A stretch of 64,000 bases of DNA, from positions 150,809-214,808 of the forward strand of contig JAFIEK010000002.1 of NCBI GenBank assembly GCA_020832545.1. The letters are read 5' to 3'. Of the stretch, positions 52,726 through 61,599 are shown one piece after another; position 1 is the stretch's first letter, and every line of letters begins with the position of its first letter. The notes beneath the pieces are model-generated. The model saw nothing but the letters and a program-made list of their open reading frames with translations. It was not told the origin of the DNA and searched no databases. This stretch comes from Pararhodobacter sp. (GTDB lineage: Bacteria > Pseudomonadota > Alphaproteobacteria > Rhodobacterales > Rhodobacteraceae). Both the position numbers and the translations under genes were made by a program.

Positions 52726-53778
52726 TCAGGGCGCTTCACGGCCTTGACCGGTGCCCGGAAATCGCGGCAAACGCAACTCGCGCCGTCCCATCAAGCCATC
52801 CTTGCGAAAGACCAGAATCAGCAGCATCAGGGCGGCCAGGAACATCTCTTGCGTGCCGACTGGCGTGGACAGGCGCATGGCCCCCAGATCGACCCCCGCC
52901 TCCAGCCTGCGGAACACGTCGGCCACCGAGGTCAGCACGACAACACCCACGACCGCCCCCGCCAGACTGCGCATACCCCCCACGACGAGCATGGCCAGCG
53001 TGATGAATGTCAGGTTCAGATAGAAGGCATTGACCGAGATCGTACCCTGAAAATGCACCATCAACACCCCTCCCAGCCCCACCACCATACCCGACAGGAC
53101 GAAGGCGATCAGCCGATTCCAGTACAGCGAGATGCCCGAGGCCTGAGCGGCCACCTCGTCGTCGCGCGCCGCGCGCGTGGCAAGGCCGTACGATGATATC
53201 TGATAAAGCCAGGCCACCGCGATGGCCAGAACCGCACCGCCCAACGCCACCCAGACTGTCACATAGGTGGGCACTCCGACGATTGACGCGCGGCCCATCG
53301 TCACGCTGTCCCAGTTGGCATAAACTGCGTGGAATATGAACAACGCCGCCAATGTCGAGATCGAAGCCGCGAGCCCCGACAGCCGCATCAGCACCAGCCC
53401 GATCACCAGGGCAGCAACCCCGGCAATTGCCACCGACACCAGAGCGGTGGACCACAGCGAATAGGTCTCAAGGCGCAGGAAATCCGGCAGGCCGGTCATG
53501 GTGATCGGTTTCATCATCGCGCAACATGTCATCCAGGTGGCGAAATAGGCGGCGATACCCGCAAAGCCGATATGACCGAACGACACGATGCCGGAATTGC
53601 CGATAAAGATGTATAACCCCACAACCAGCACGATCTTGATCAGCGCGTCAGTGACCGTGCGTTGAAACATGACCGAGCCATAAAGATCAGCCAGTACCAC
53701 CACGGCCATGAGCGGCACCACCAGCACCAGCACCGGCCAGACCCTCTCCAGAATCGCAATTCCTTTGCCTGCGTGCAT
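52726..53778 (-). CDS. Branched-chain-type ABC permease (LivM-like)
   Basis: This 350-residue membrane protein has LivM features: GNSGIVSFGHIGFAGIAAYFATW, GLAASISTLAALFIFHAVYANW and the coupling loop GLATRAARDDEVAAQASGISLYWNRLIAF. It pairs with the LivH-like subunit. The ATG at 53778 overlaps the upstream stop by one base. It is the last gene in this leftward operon. Confidence 0.87.
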   Translation of the reverse strand: MHAGKGIAILERVWPVLVLVVPLMAVVVLADLYGSVMFQRTVTDALIKIVLVVGLYIFIGNSGIVSFGHIGFAGIAAYFATWMTCCAMMKPITMTGLPDFLRLETYSLWSTALVSVAIAGVAALVIGLVLMRLSGLAASISTLAALFIFHAVYANWDSVTMGRASIVGVPTYVTVWVALGGAVLAIAVAWLYQISSYGLATRAARDDEVAAQASGISLYWNRLIAFVLSGMVVGLGGVLMVHFQGTISVNAFYLNLTFITLAMLVVGGMRSLAGAVVGVVVLTSVADVFRRLEAGVDLGAMRLSTPVGTQEMFLAALMLLILVFRKDGLMGRRELRLPRFPGTGQGREAP

Positions 53779-54692
53779 CACACCCGCTCCCTAGCTGCGC
53801 CAATCACGATCAGCCCCTTGGGCCGGACAAGCAAGATGACGATCACCAGCCCAAAGACAAAGGCGTCGCGGAAGGGTCGCAAGCCTTCAGGCAGATACGA
53901 TTGCAGAAGCACACTGGAAACACCCACCAGAAAGCCACCCAGCGCCGCCCCCACCAGCGACCCCATGCCGCCGATCACGGTAGCAAAAAAGGCAAAGATC
54001 ACCGGCATCAGTCCCATTCGGATATCCAATGTGCCGGTCTGCACGATCAGAAGCAGCGACACGGTGCCGCCCAACAGGCCGCTGATGACAAAGGCCATGG
54101 CAATCACTCGGTTTGCCGGAACCCCCAGAAGCCGCGCCATCTGAAAGTTCTCAGCCGCCGCTCGCATCTGAATCCCCATGGGCGTGCGCTTGAGAAACAG
54201 CACCAGCGCGATCAACAGAACAGCTGTTACGCCCATGGTGACCACCTGAATCCCCGGCACGCGCAGACCCAGCACCTCGATGGGTGTGGTCAGCGCCTGC
54301 CCGATGCCGATGGATTTGGGCCGCCCGGTATGCACCAGCATGATCATGTGTTGTAGGAAATAGCTGACTGCGAAGGAGGAAATCAGGAGCGTCGCCGGGT
54401 CTGAATCGCGCAGGGGGCGAAAGGCCACGCGCTCGGTCGCCAAGGCCAGCATCACCACCACCAGCAGCACCCCGGCTACCATCAGCGGTATCGGCAGCGC
54501 GCCGATCAGCAGCGTCGGCGTCAGGCTGGCGGCGGGCACCACCAGCGCATACGCGCCGATCGTGATATAGTCACCTTGGGCAAAGTTGATCAGCCGCATC
54601 ACCCCGAACACCAGCCCGATCGCCAGCGCCACCAGCGCCAGCAGGCTGCCAAGGGCAATCGCATCGACCATGACCTGTAAGAAATTGCGCAT
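53778..54692 (-). CDS. Branched-chain-type ABC permease (LivH-like)
   Basis: This 304-residue permease has the LivH hallmark GVMRLINFAQGDYITIGAYA, the ATPase-coupling loop RTPMGIQMRAAAENFQMARLLGVPANRVIAMAF and about eight hydrophobic segments. It overlaps the LivM-like gene by one base and lies 26 bases after LivG. Confidence 0.9.
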   Translation of the reverse strand: MRNFLQVMVDAIALGSLLALVALAIGLVFGVMRLINFAQGDYITIGAYALVVPAASLTPTLLIGALPIPLMVAGVLLVVVMLALATERVAFRPLRDSDPATLLISSFAVSYFLQHMIMLVHTGRPKSIGIGQALTTPIEVLGLRVPGIQVVTMGVTAVLLIALVLFLKRTPMGIQMRAAAENFQMARLLGVPANRVIAMAFVISGLLGGTVSLLLIVQTGTLDIRMGLMPVIFAFFATVIGGMGSLVGAALGGFLVGVSSVLLQSYLPEGLRPFRDAFVFGLVIVILLVRPKGLIVIGAARERV

Positions 54693-54718
54693 CTGCGTGT
54701 CGTCCCCCTGCTGTCAGC

Positions 54719-55492
54719 TCAGATCGTCAACGCGACCTGATCGGCCTTTTCGCCCAGATAGGCCCGGCGCACGGCCGGATTGGCCTGAACCTCGTCCGGC
54801 GTGCCCTCGGCCAGACTGCGCCCGCCGTCCAGCACATGGATGCGTTGGCACACACCCATGATCACCGTCATGTTGTGCTCGATCAGCAGAACACCGCAGT
54901 CAAACTGTGCAGGCAGTTCGCTGATCACCTGCATGAGCGCCGCGCATTCGGTTTCGTTCATGCCCGAAGCCGGTTCATCCAGAAGCGCAAAGCTTGGCCC
55001 CATCGCCAGCGCGCGGGCGATGCTGATGCGCCGCTCGTCGCCATAGGACAACCCGTCGCAGGTCAGATGCGCGATCGGGGCACAGCCGATCCAGTCCAGA
55101 ATTTCATGCGCTCGCGCCTCGGCAGCACGCCGGGGCAAACCGGCGCCGAGAGCGGCGACCACAAGGTTTTCCTGTACCGTCAGATCGCGGAACAATCGCG
55201 CCGCCTGAAAACTGCGCGCCACACCGGCACGGGCGACATCTCGGGCCTTCATGCCGGTGAGGGTCTGGTCTTCGAGCATGACGCGCCCTTCGGTGGGCGC
55301 CTGAAACCCGGTCAGGACATTGACCAGCGTTGTCTTGCCCGCACCGTTCGGTCCGATCAGCCCCAGCACCTCGCCACGCCGGATCGTCAGATCAATGCCG
55401 GTGAGCGCGCGGATGCCGCCGAACGAGACATGCACATTCTGCGCCTGCAGGCGGGTGGGCCGGGGCTCGGCTGCCGTCTCTGGTGGTGTCAT
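54719..55492 (-). CDS. ABC transporter ATPase (LivG-like)
   Basis: This 257-residue ATPase has Walker A GPNGAGKTT, FQAARLFRDLTVQENL, the LivG-type signature LSYGDERRISIARAL, Walker B FALLDEPASGM and switch His LLIEHNMTVIM. I chose the ATG at 55492 because GGGAGA lies 8 bases upstream; 55507 is an alternative. It follows the binding-protein gene across a hairpin. Confidence 0.9.
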   Translation of the reverse strand: MTPPETAAEPRPTRLQAQNVHVSFGGIRALTGIDLTIRRGEVLGLIGPNGAGKTTLVNVLTGFQAPTEGRVMLEDQTLTGMKARDVARAGVARSFQAARLFRDLTVQENLVVAALGAGLPRRAAEARAHEILDWIGCAPIAHLTCDGLSYGDERRISIARALAMGPSFALLDEPASGMNETECAALMQVISELPAQFDCGVLLIEHNMTVIMGVCQRIHVLDGGRSLAEGTPDEVQANPAVRRAYLGEKADQVALTI

Positions 55493-55522
55493 CGCGGCAT
55501 CTCCCATGCATCGAAAGAGGGC

Positions 55523-55542
55523 CGCCCGCACAACGGCGGGCG
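55523..55542 (-). terminator. Hairpin between binding protein and LivG genes
   Basis: CGCCCGC and GCGGGCG form a perfect 7-base stem with a 6-base loop in the short gap between the binding-protein stop (55554) and LivG start (55492). As at 21460, it likely lowers expression of the downstream transporter genes relative to the binding protein. Confidence 0.55.
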
Positions 55543-55553
55543 ACCAGCGGGGC

Positions 55554-56777
55554 TTATTGCCCGATACGGAACAGAAGCTGCATGTCCGGGATAAGGGTCG
55601 GGCGGTAGATCTCGACCGCGCGGAACGAGTCATCCTCGACATTCATCATCAGGTAGGGGCGATCGAGCAGGATATGCACCTCGGGCGTGTAGGTTGACGG
55701 CCCGGCCAGGAACTGCTCGTCGGTGAAGGCCTCCATCGCCTCGGTGACCGCAGGCGCCTCGACCGATTCCGCACGGCTGACGGCCAGCTCATACGCCTCG
55801 ACCATGCTGTAGCCGTTGATCACATAAGACGAGCCCGGGGCCTCTCCCCAGCGCTCTTCATACGCGGCGAGGAACTCGTGGATCTCGTCGCGCGGGTCAT
55901 CGCCATAAAGCGACATGAAGCCCGGCAACCAAAAGTTGGTCAGGCCCGGCACGGCACCCAGCCAGTAGTTGTCCACCATCGCCGTGCACCCCAGGATCGG
56001 TGTGTCGATCCCGGCGGCGCGGATCTGGCGGATGGCCGAACCACCGCCAGGCATGACCGAGCACATGTAAAGCGAGTCTGGCTGCGGATCGAGGCCGCGC
56101 AGGCGGGTGATCTGCGAGGCGATCGAGGGGTCGTCGTTCATATAGGTGTCGCGGCCGAGGATCGACGCCTCGTCACGGTCCTGCAACCACGCGGCGCGGA
56201 ACCCTGCCACGGCAGAGCGGTGGTACTCCAGCGACAGGTCTTCCAGAATATAGACTGTCTCGATGCCCATCTCGCGCGTGGCGTATTCGGCCATGGCGAT
56301 GCCTTCGGTCTGACCCGAGTTGTTGGCGGTGAAGGTGTAGGGGCCAACGCCCTGCGCACCCATCTTGGGGTCGCCGGCGCACAGACTGATATTCATGATC
56401 CCGGCCTGACTGGCAGCCAATGCAGCCGGGGCACCCATGTCGTAATCGCACGACACCACCAGCAGATCGACGCCCTCGGCGACCATCTGCTGACCGACCG
56501 TGGCGGCGTATTGCTGATCTGTGCGCGTGTCGCTGACGCGGTATTCGATCTGGCGGCCTAGCAGACCGCCAGCCTCGTTGATCTCTTCGATCCGCATAAT
56601 GGCACCGCGGAACGGCTCGGCGTCATAATTCGCCATCCAGCCTGATTGCGCGATGGCAAAGCCAATGCGGATCGGATCGTCAGCCGCTGCGGGCAGGGCG
56701 ACAGCCATGGCCGTCAGCGAAACCGAGGCAGCAAGGGTGGCACCCTTGGGCAAGTTGAGTTTCAGCATTTTCATCAT
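55554..56777 (-). CDS. Liv-type ABC transporter substrate-binding protein
   Basis: This 407-residue protein has a signal peptide (TLAASVSLTAMAVALPAAADDP) and type I periplasmic-binding-protein sequence resembling the amide/urea-binding group (IRIGFAIAQSGWMANYDAEPFRGAIMRIEEINEAGGLLGRQIEYRVSD). In-frame ATGs at 56774 and 56768 make the exact start uncertain. It belongs with the surrounding permease and ATPase genes; the ligand is probably an amine, amide or amino acid handled by the adjoining enzymes. Confidence 0.87.
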   Translation of the reverse strand: MMKMLKLNLPKGATLAASVSLTAMAVALPAAADDPIRIGFAIAQSGWMANYDAEPFRGAIMRIEEINEAGGLLGRQIEYRVSDTRTDQQYAATVGQQMVAEGVDLLVVSCDYDMGAPAALAASQAGIMNISLCAGDPKMGAQGVGPYTFTANNSGQTEGIAMAEYATREMGIETVYILEDLSLEYHRSAVAGFRAAWLQDRDEASILGRDTYMNDDPSIASQITRLRGLDPQPDSLYMCSVMPGGGSAIRQIRAAGIDTPILGCTAMVDNYWLGAVPGLTNFWLPGFMSLYGDDPRDEIHEFLAAYEERWGEAPGSSYVINGYSMVEAYELAVSRAESVEAPAVTEAMEAFTDEQFLAGPSTYTPEVHILLDRPYLMMNVEDDSFRAVEIYRPTLIPDMQLLFRIGQ

Positions 56778-56923
56778 CCCTTTTGGAGCAGTTGTTTATG
56801 CGGCGTTCAGCGGCGCCAGGTCCCGCACCTCATTCATCCTGGCGCTGGTTGCCCTGTTCGCCCGAAGGGCGGACGCAGGTTTTCCAGATCGGTTGGTTTT
56901 GCCGGGCGAACTGCACACGGCCA

Positions 56924-57646
56924 TCAGGCGCTTTCCCTCCCTGCATAGCCAAAATACGCTTCCTCCATCGCATTGCCGGTGGCCAAAGCCTCGGCGCTGT
57001 CGGACAGCACAACTTTGCCTGAGCGCAGCACATAGACGCGGGTGGCCAGATCAAGCACCCGCGCGGTGGATTGCTCGACCACCAGCAGCGTAAGCCCAGC
57101 CGCGTTCAGATCCTTCAGGCTGGCGTAGACCTGATCGATCACCAGCGGCGCCAGCCCCAGCGACGGCTCGTCAATCATCAGCAGGCGCGGGCGTTGCAGC
57201 AGGGCGCGGGCGATGGCCAGTTGTTGCTGCTCGCCGCCTGACAGATTGCCCGCCACCCCGCGAAAACGATCGCGCAGGATGGGGAAGGTCTGCAGGATGC
57301 GCTCTAGATCCTGCTTGGCCGCCGCTTTGTCGCGGCGGATCATCATGCCCACCAGCAAATTTTCCTCGACCGTCAGGGTTCGGAAGATGTGGCGACCTTC
57401 GGGTACCAGCGCCAGCCCGCGCTGGCACAGCTTTTCGGGCGCGACCCCTGCGATATCACTCCCCTCGAACCCGATGCCCCCCGATGCCGGGCGCAGCAGG
57501 CCGGAGATGGTCTTGAGCAGCGTGGACTTGCCCGCACCGTTGGGGCCGACGACAAACACCGCCTCGCCCCCGGCCACGCGGATATCCACCTGATCCAGTG
57601 CGGTCAGCTTGCCGTAGCGCACCGTCAGTTCCGAGATATCCAGCAT
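56924..57646 (-). CDS. ABC transporter ATPase (LivF-like)
   Basis: This 240-residue ATPase has Walker A GPNGAGKST, the LivF segment LVPEGRHIFRTLTVEENL, signature LSGGEQQQLAIARAL, Walker B LLMIDEPSLGLAPL and switch VVEQSTAR. GGAG precedes the ATG at 57646. Unusually it lies upstream of the binding-protein gene while LivG lies downstream. Confidence 0.9.
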   Translation of the reverse strand: MLDISELTVRYGKLTALDQVDIRVAGGEAVFVVGPNGAGKSTLLKTISGLLRPASGGIGFEGSDIAGVAPEKLCQRGLALVPEGRHIFRTLTVEENLLVGMMIRRDKAAAKQDLERILQTFPILRDRFRGVAGNLSGGEQQQLAIARALLQRPRLLMIDEPSLGLAPLVIDQVYASLKDLNAAGLTLLVVEQSTARVLDLATRVYVLRSGKVVLSDSAEALATGNAMEEAYFGYAGRESA

Positions 57647-57678
57647 CCGCCTCGCTCCTTCACCAATACCCGCGCCAC

Positions 57679-59010
57679 TCACCACATCATGAAGGGCGCA
57701 ACTGCCGCATCGCTGACCTTGCCGTCCATCACATCGCCCAGTGCCTGATCGATCACCGACAGCCCCGCGCGCATCTGATCATCTGTCAGGATCAGGGGCG
57801 GGGTGAATTCCAGCACATTGGCCGACAGGCCCACATAGCTGAAGGTCACGCCCAGTTCCCACGCGCGGTAGATCACCTTGGCGGTGATTGAGGGCGCAAC
57901 CGGCGCGCGCGTCTCGCGGTCACTGACGAGGTCAACGCCAATCGCCAGCCCCCGCCCGCGCACATCGCCGATGATATCATGGCGCGCGACCAGCCCGCGC
58001 AACCCGTCCATGAACGCGCTGCCAAGGCGCGCCGCGTGCCGGTCCAGCTTTTCATCCAGAATGGTCTGCACCACGGCAAGCCCGGCGGCTGTGGCGACCG
58101 GGTTGCCAGCGGTGGTCTGCAACGCAAACGCGCCCGCATGGTCCATCAGCCGCGCCGGGCCGATCAGGGCTGACAGCGGCAGGCCACCGCCCAGCCCCTT
58201 GCCGAACACAACCATGTCAGGCTGGAACCCCTCATGCTGGAAACAATGCAACAGGCCAGAGCGGCCAAGCCCCACCTTTACCTCATCCACCACCACAAGA
58301 ATGCCGTGGCGCTGGCAACGCTCAGCCAGCGCAGCCAGAAAGCCGGGTGGCGGCACGATCAGCCCGCCATCGGACATCAGAGGTTCGATGAAAATGGCCG
58401 CGACCTGTTCCGGCGGGCAGGTGGTGGCGAACTGGTAATCCAACAGGTCCAGCACGGCCTCAGCCGAAAAACGCGGGCGATAGGGGTCAGGATAGGGCAA
58501 CAGCACCAGCCCGGCCTGCGGCAGGGTGTGGGTCATCGCCGTGTGCCCGCTGACGGCCATCGAACCTGAGACATTGCCGTGATAGCTGCCAATGAACGAA
58601 ATGAAGCGCTGCCGCCCGGTCGCCGAACGCGCCACGCGCACCGCGCAATCATTGGCGTCCGATCCCGAATGGCCGAACCAGACCCGCCGCTCGCCCTGCC
58701 CCGGCGTGATCTCCAGCAGGGTCTCGGCCAGTTCCACGGCGGGGGTGTTGGGATGCAGCAGCAGGCTGGAGCCCGCCATGTTGCGCAGCGCCCGCGTTGC
58801 GGCCTCGACCACGGCGGGGTGGCTGTAGCCCAATGAGGCCGAACCGGCGCAGCCCGAAAGATCCAGCACCTCGCGCCCGCCCTCTTCGATCAAGGTGCAG
58901 CCGTGCCCGCCGGTCACCGCCAACGGGTTGAACCGCAGCCGCCCGATATCGGCGATGACGCGTGCATCGCGTTCACGCAGTGACGGTGTGTTGGTGCGGC
59001 CCTGTCCCAT
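57679..59010 (-). CDS. Class III PLP aminotransferase
   Basis: This 443-residue enzyme matches class III aminotransferases (omega-amino acid, GABA, polyamine-type). The PLP aspartate is 242 (VVVDEVKVGLGRSG) and the Schiff-base lysine is 271 (VVFGKGLGGGLPLSA); FGHSGSDANDCAVRVAR and FIGSYHGNVSG are typical. It moves a terminal amino group to a keto acid. It sits 19 bases after the isochorismatase-type gene and 32 bases before LivF. The amine substrate is unknown. Confidence 0.9.
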   Translation of the reverse strand: MGQGRTNTPSLRERDARVIADIGRLRFNPLAVTGGHGCTLIEEGGREVLDLSGCAGSASLGYSHPAVVEAATRALRNMAGSSLLLHPNTPAVELAETLLEITPGQGERRVWFGHSGSDANDCAVRVARSATGRQRFISFIGSYHGNVSGSMAVSGHTAMTHTLPQAGLVLLPYPDPYRPRFSAEAVLDLLDYQFATTCPPEQVAAIFIEPLMSDGGLIVPPPGFLAALAERCQRHGILVVVDEVKVGLGRSGLLHCFQHEGFQPDMVVFGKGLGGGLPLSALIGPARLMDHAGAFALQTTAGNPVATAAGLAVVQTILDEKLDRHAARLGSAFMDGLRGLVARHDIIGDVRGRGLAIGVDLVSDRETRAPVAPSITAKVIYRAWELGVTFSYVGLSANVLEFTPPLILTDDQMRAGLSVIDQALGDVMDGKVSDAAVAPFMMW

Positions 59011-59029
59011 TCCTTTCTCCCTATGCCCC

Positions 59030-59707
59030 TCAGCCCTGACCGATTTCGGCGATCAGCGCATCGGTGGTAATCTGGCGGCAGTAACCCTTGATGGTGCGCA
59101 GCGAGTTGTCGTGGCGTTCTTGGGTGATCGAGGCGCAGGCATCGGTCACCAGCGTGACCAGATAGCCAAGATCGCAGGCATCGCGCACCGCCGATTCCAC
59201 GCATTGATCGGTCAGAAGCCCGGCCAGCACCAACTGCTTCACGCCCAGATTGCGCAGAATGTAATCAATATGGGTGGAGACAAAGACCGACGACGAGCCC
59301 TTGGGCAGAACGATCTCATCCTCGCCCGGTGCCAGTTCGTCGATCACCTTGCCGTCCCATGAGCCTTTGGGCACATGAAACCCGGTCACCTTGTAGTCAA
59401 GGCTGCGGTCACGGCCGTCGCGGGTAAGGCTTTCGATATTGGTATACATCACCTCGATCTGCGCGCACCGGAAGGCGGCTTGCAGGCGCTGCATGGCGGG
59501 GATCACATCGGCCTCTAGGTGGGCAAAGAACGGGCCGTATTTCGCTTCGATCTCTTCGGGCGTGTGGCCATTGAATTCGCCACCCTCGCGGCGCACGGAA
59601 AAGTTCTGCACATCGATGAACAGCAGCGCCGACAGCGACGGCACCAGTGGCACCTCGCGGGTCAGCGCGGCGGCGGCGATGGCGTGAGGGTCTTGGATGG
59701 CGGTCAT
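59030..59707 (-). CDS. Isochorismatase-family amidohydrolase
   Basis: This 225-residue protein has the full cysteine-hydrolase triad: Asp32 (LFIDVQNFS), Lys136 (VLPKGSSSVF) and Cys169 (LLTDQCVESAVRDA). Members include N-carbamoylsarcosine amidase, ureidoacrylate hydrolase, nicotinamidase and maleamate amidase. GGAGGAA precedes the ATG at 59707, which overlaps the upstream stop by 4 bases. With the neighbours it probably hydrolyses an amide or ureido intermediate. Confidence 0.88.
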   Translation of the reverse strand: MTAIQDPHAIAAAALTREVPLVPSLSALLFIDVQNFSVRREGGEFNGHTPEEIEAKYGPFFAHLEADVIPAMQRLQAAFRCAQIEVMYTNIESLTRDGRDRSLDYKVTGFHVPKGSWDGKVIDELAPGEDEIVLPKGSSSVFVSTHIDYILRNLGVKQLVLAGLLTDQCVESAVRDACDLGYLVTLVTDACASITQERHDNSLRTIKGYCRQITTDALIAEIGQG

Positions 59708-60516
59708 CGAGCGGGTTCCTCCAGGGTGTTCAGGGCGCGTGCCAGCGCGCGGGTAAGTATCTTGGCCCATGCTTCCTGCGCGTCCGGGGTGGCTATCTGG
59801 TCGTTGCGGATTTCAACCAGCGTATGCAGCAGCCCGCGAGGCTCGGCATGGACCGGGACGGCGTAGTCGGTCAGGTCGCTGCACTGATAAGGCGCGTTCT
59901 CGGTCACGATCAGCGCGGGGTTCTCAGTGCGCACCGCGGCGACCATCGCGCGCCCCAGCCGGGGGTCGCGGTTGAACAGAAAGCCCAGCTGCATGGGCCG
60001 CGTGTCGCCGAGCGATTGCAGGCGCGGGGTGAAGCTGTGGATCATCAGGATGATGGTGTTCTGCGGATCAGGGCGCGCATCCAGCACCCGTTTCACCGCG
60101 TCATGATAGGGCGCCAGTATGCTGTCAAAGCGCGCCTGCCGCTGCGCCGCACTTAGCGCACTGTTGCCCGGCACCGGCGTGCCATCCGCCACCTCGGGGA
60201 TCAGATCGGGCGCACTAAGCGAGCGGTTGCAATCAATCACAAGGCGGCTGTAGCGCTGCAAAAGAAGCGGCGCATCCAGCATGTCAGACATCGCCCGTGC
60301 CACGCCCGCCGCCCCGATATCCCACGCGATATGGCGGTCAAACTCTTCCGCAGACAAGCCCAGGTCCCCCAGCGACTGCGGCAACAATCGCCCGCCGTGT
60401 TCGCAGATCAGCACGACCCGGCCCTGGCCGTCAGGGTTCACAATCTCGCACGGCGGCGGGTCTGCCGGGGACAGCAGCGCCGTGGTGCCGGCCTGCGGCT
60501 CAGGTTCACCCATCAT
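59704..60516 (-). CDS. N-formylglutamate amidohydrolase-family protein
   Basis: This 270-residue protein matches the N-formylglutamate amidohydrolase family (HutG-like): VVLICEHGGRLLPQSLGDLGLS, HIAWDIGAAGVARAMSDMLDAPLLLQRYSRLVIDCNRSL and ILMIHSFTPRL. Family enzymes release formate from N-formylglutamate or act on related N-acyl amino acids using zinc. No histidine-degradation genes are near, so a different N-acyl or gamma-glutamyl substrate is likely. The start may be 60516 (GAGG upstream) or 60537. Confidence 0.85.
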   Translation of the reverse strand: MMGEPEPQAGTTALLSPADPPPCEIVNPDGQGRVVLICEHGGRLLPQSLGDLGLSAEEFDRHIAWDIGAAGVARAMSDMLDAPLLLQRYSRLVIDCNRSLSAPDLIPEVADGTPVPGNSALSAAQRQARFDSILAPYHDAVKRVLDARPDPQNTIILMIHSFTPRLQSLGDTRPMQLGFLFNRDPRLGRAMVAAVRTENPALIVTENAPYQCSDLTDYAVPVHAEPRGLLHTLVEIRNDQIATPDAQEAWAKILTRALARALNTLEEPAR

Positions 60517-60637
60517 AAACCTCAAGTATTCATTCATGCCAACCGCCAAGCAGGCGTCCGGCTGGCCCTTAAGGGAGGAAAATTTATTCCCGCAGTCAAG
60601 GCAAAACCGTATTTTTGATTTGATATTTTCAGCCGCC

Positions 60638-60652
60638 GATGATTTTATCATC
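60638..60652. promoter_or_regulatory. Candidate RpiR operator (GATGAT/ATCATC)
   Basis: GATGAT and ATCATC form a perfect 6-base inverted repeat around TTT in the gap between the divergent N-formylglutamate amidohydrolase-like (start 60516) and RpiR (start 60715) genes. It is well placed to control both transcription units. Confidence 0.45.
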
Positions 60653-60714
60653 CTTGACGGAGGCCCGATGGCGTGGCTCACAGCGTCTGGAAAGCAACGC
60701 TGGGAAGGGCAGAA

Positions 60715-61575
60715 ATGACAGTCAGAGACTTGCTCAACGAGCACATCGCGCAACTGACCACCAGCGAGCGCAAGATCGCCAATGTCCTGCTGGCCAATTA
60801 TCCCTATGCCGGGCTGTTGCCGATTCAGGAACTGGCGGCCAACGCGCGGGTCAGCCCGGCATCGACCACGCGGTTTGTCAACAAACTGGGCTATGCCGGC
60901 TATCAGGATTTCCAGCGCCGCCTGATCAGTGAGCTGAAAAAGCGCGAATTGTCCCCTCGCGAGTTGAAACTGACTGAGGTGCCGCCACCCGAAGGTGCGC
61001 CGTTTTTCCTCGATTACGCGCACCGCATGTCGCGCACACTTGCAACGCTGGTCGAAGCCGTGCCCGATGCTCAGCTTGAGATGGTATCGAACCTGCTGGC
61101 CGACCCCTCGCGCCAGATCTTCCTGCGCGGCGGGCGGGTAACTGACACGCTGGCGCGCCTGCTATCGGTCCACCTGAGCCAGATCCGCGACAAGGTGCAA
61201 CACTTGCCCGACGACCCCGAGGCATGGCCTGAATACCTGCTGCGCATGCGCAAGCAGGATGTCGTGGTGATGTTCGATGTGCGCCGCTACGACCCGAGGC
61301 TGGCCCATCTGGCCGAGCAGATCGCACATGAGCGCCAATCTGTCATCGTGCTGGTGTCTGATACCTGGCTGTCACCGATCGCCGCGCATGCCAGCCACGC
61401 CTTTCCGCTGCCGATTGACCTTGGCACGGCGTGGGACACACATGTCAGCCTTGTGACGCTGATTGAGGCCCTGATCGTGCGCGTGTCCGAGGCGGACTGG
61501 GCCGCCACAAGAAAACGCCTTGCGGCGTGGGACAGGCTGCGCATGCTGTCCGATACCCCGCCGAAATCTCCCTGA
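60715..61575 (+). CDS. RpiR-family transcriptional regulator
   Basis: This 286-residue regulator has an RpiR N-terminal HTH (LTTSERKIANVLLANYPYAGLLPIQELAANARVSPASTTRFVNKLGYAGYQDFQRRL) and a C-terminal SIS-like domain (QIFLRGGRVTDTLARLLSVHL, VVVMFDVRRYDPRLAHLAEQIAHERQSVIVLVSD). SIS domains bind phosphosugars, but RpiR members near amino-acid genes bind other ligands. GGGAAGGG precedes the start. It probably controls both this operon and the divergent one. Confidence 0.88.
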   Translation: MTVRDLLNEHIAQLTTSERKIANVLLANYPYAGLLPIQELAANARVSPASTTRFVNKLGYAGYQDFQRRLISELKKRELSPRELKLTEVPPPEGAPFFLDYAHRMSRTLATLVEAVPDAQLEMVSNLLADPSRQIFLRGGRVTDTLARLLSVHLSQIRDKVQHLPDDPEAWPEYLLRMRKQDVVVMFDVRRYDPRLAHLAEQIAHERQSVIVLVSDTWLSPIAAHASHAFPLPIDLGTAWDTHVSLVTLIEALIVRVSEADWAATRKRLAAWDRLRMLSDTPPKSP

Positions 61576-61599
61576 TTTACCGACAAAAGGACCGCCTCC

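Noticed and set aside
53778..54692. Treating the second Liv-type transporter as a true leucine/isoleucine/valine importer
   Set aside because: Sequence shows only the transporter class; the neighbouring enzymes suggest another ligand, so no liv gene symbols were given.
59704..61023. Extending the N-formylglutamate amidohydrolase-like protein upstream to 61023
   Set aside because: The extension is antisense to the RpiR gene; a start with GAGG lies at 60516.
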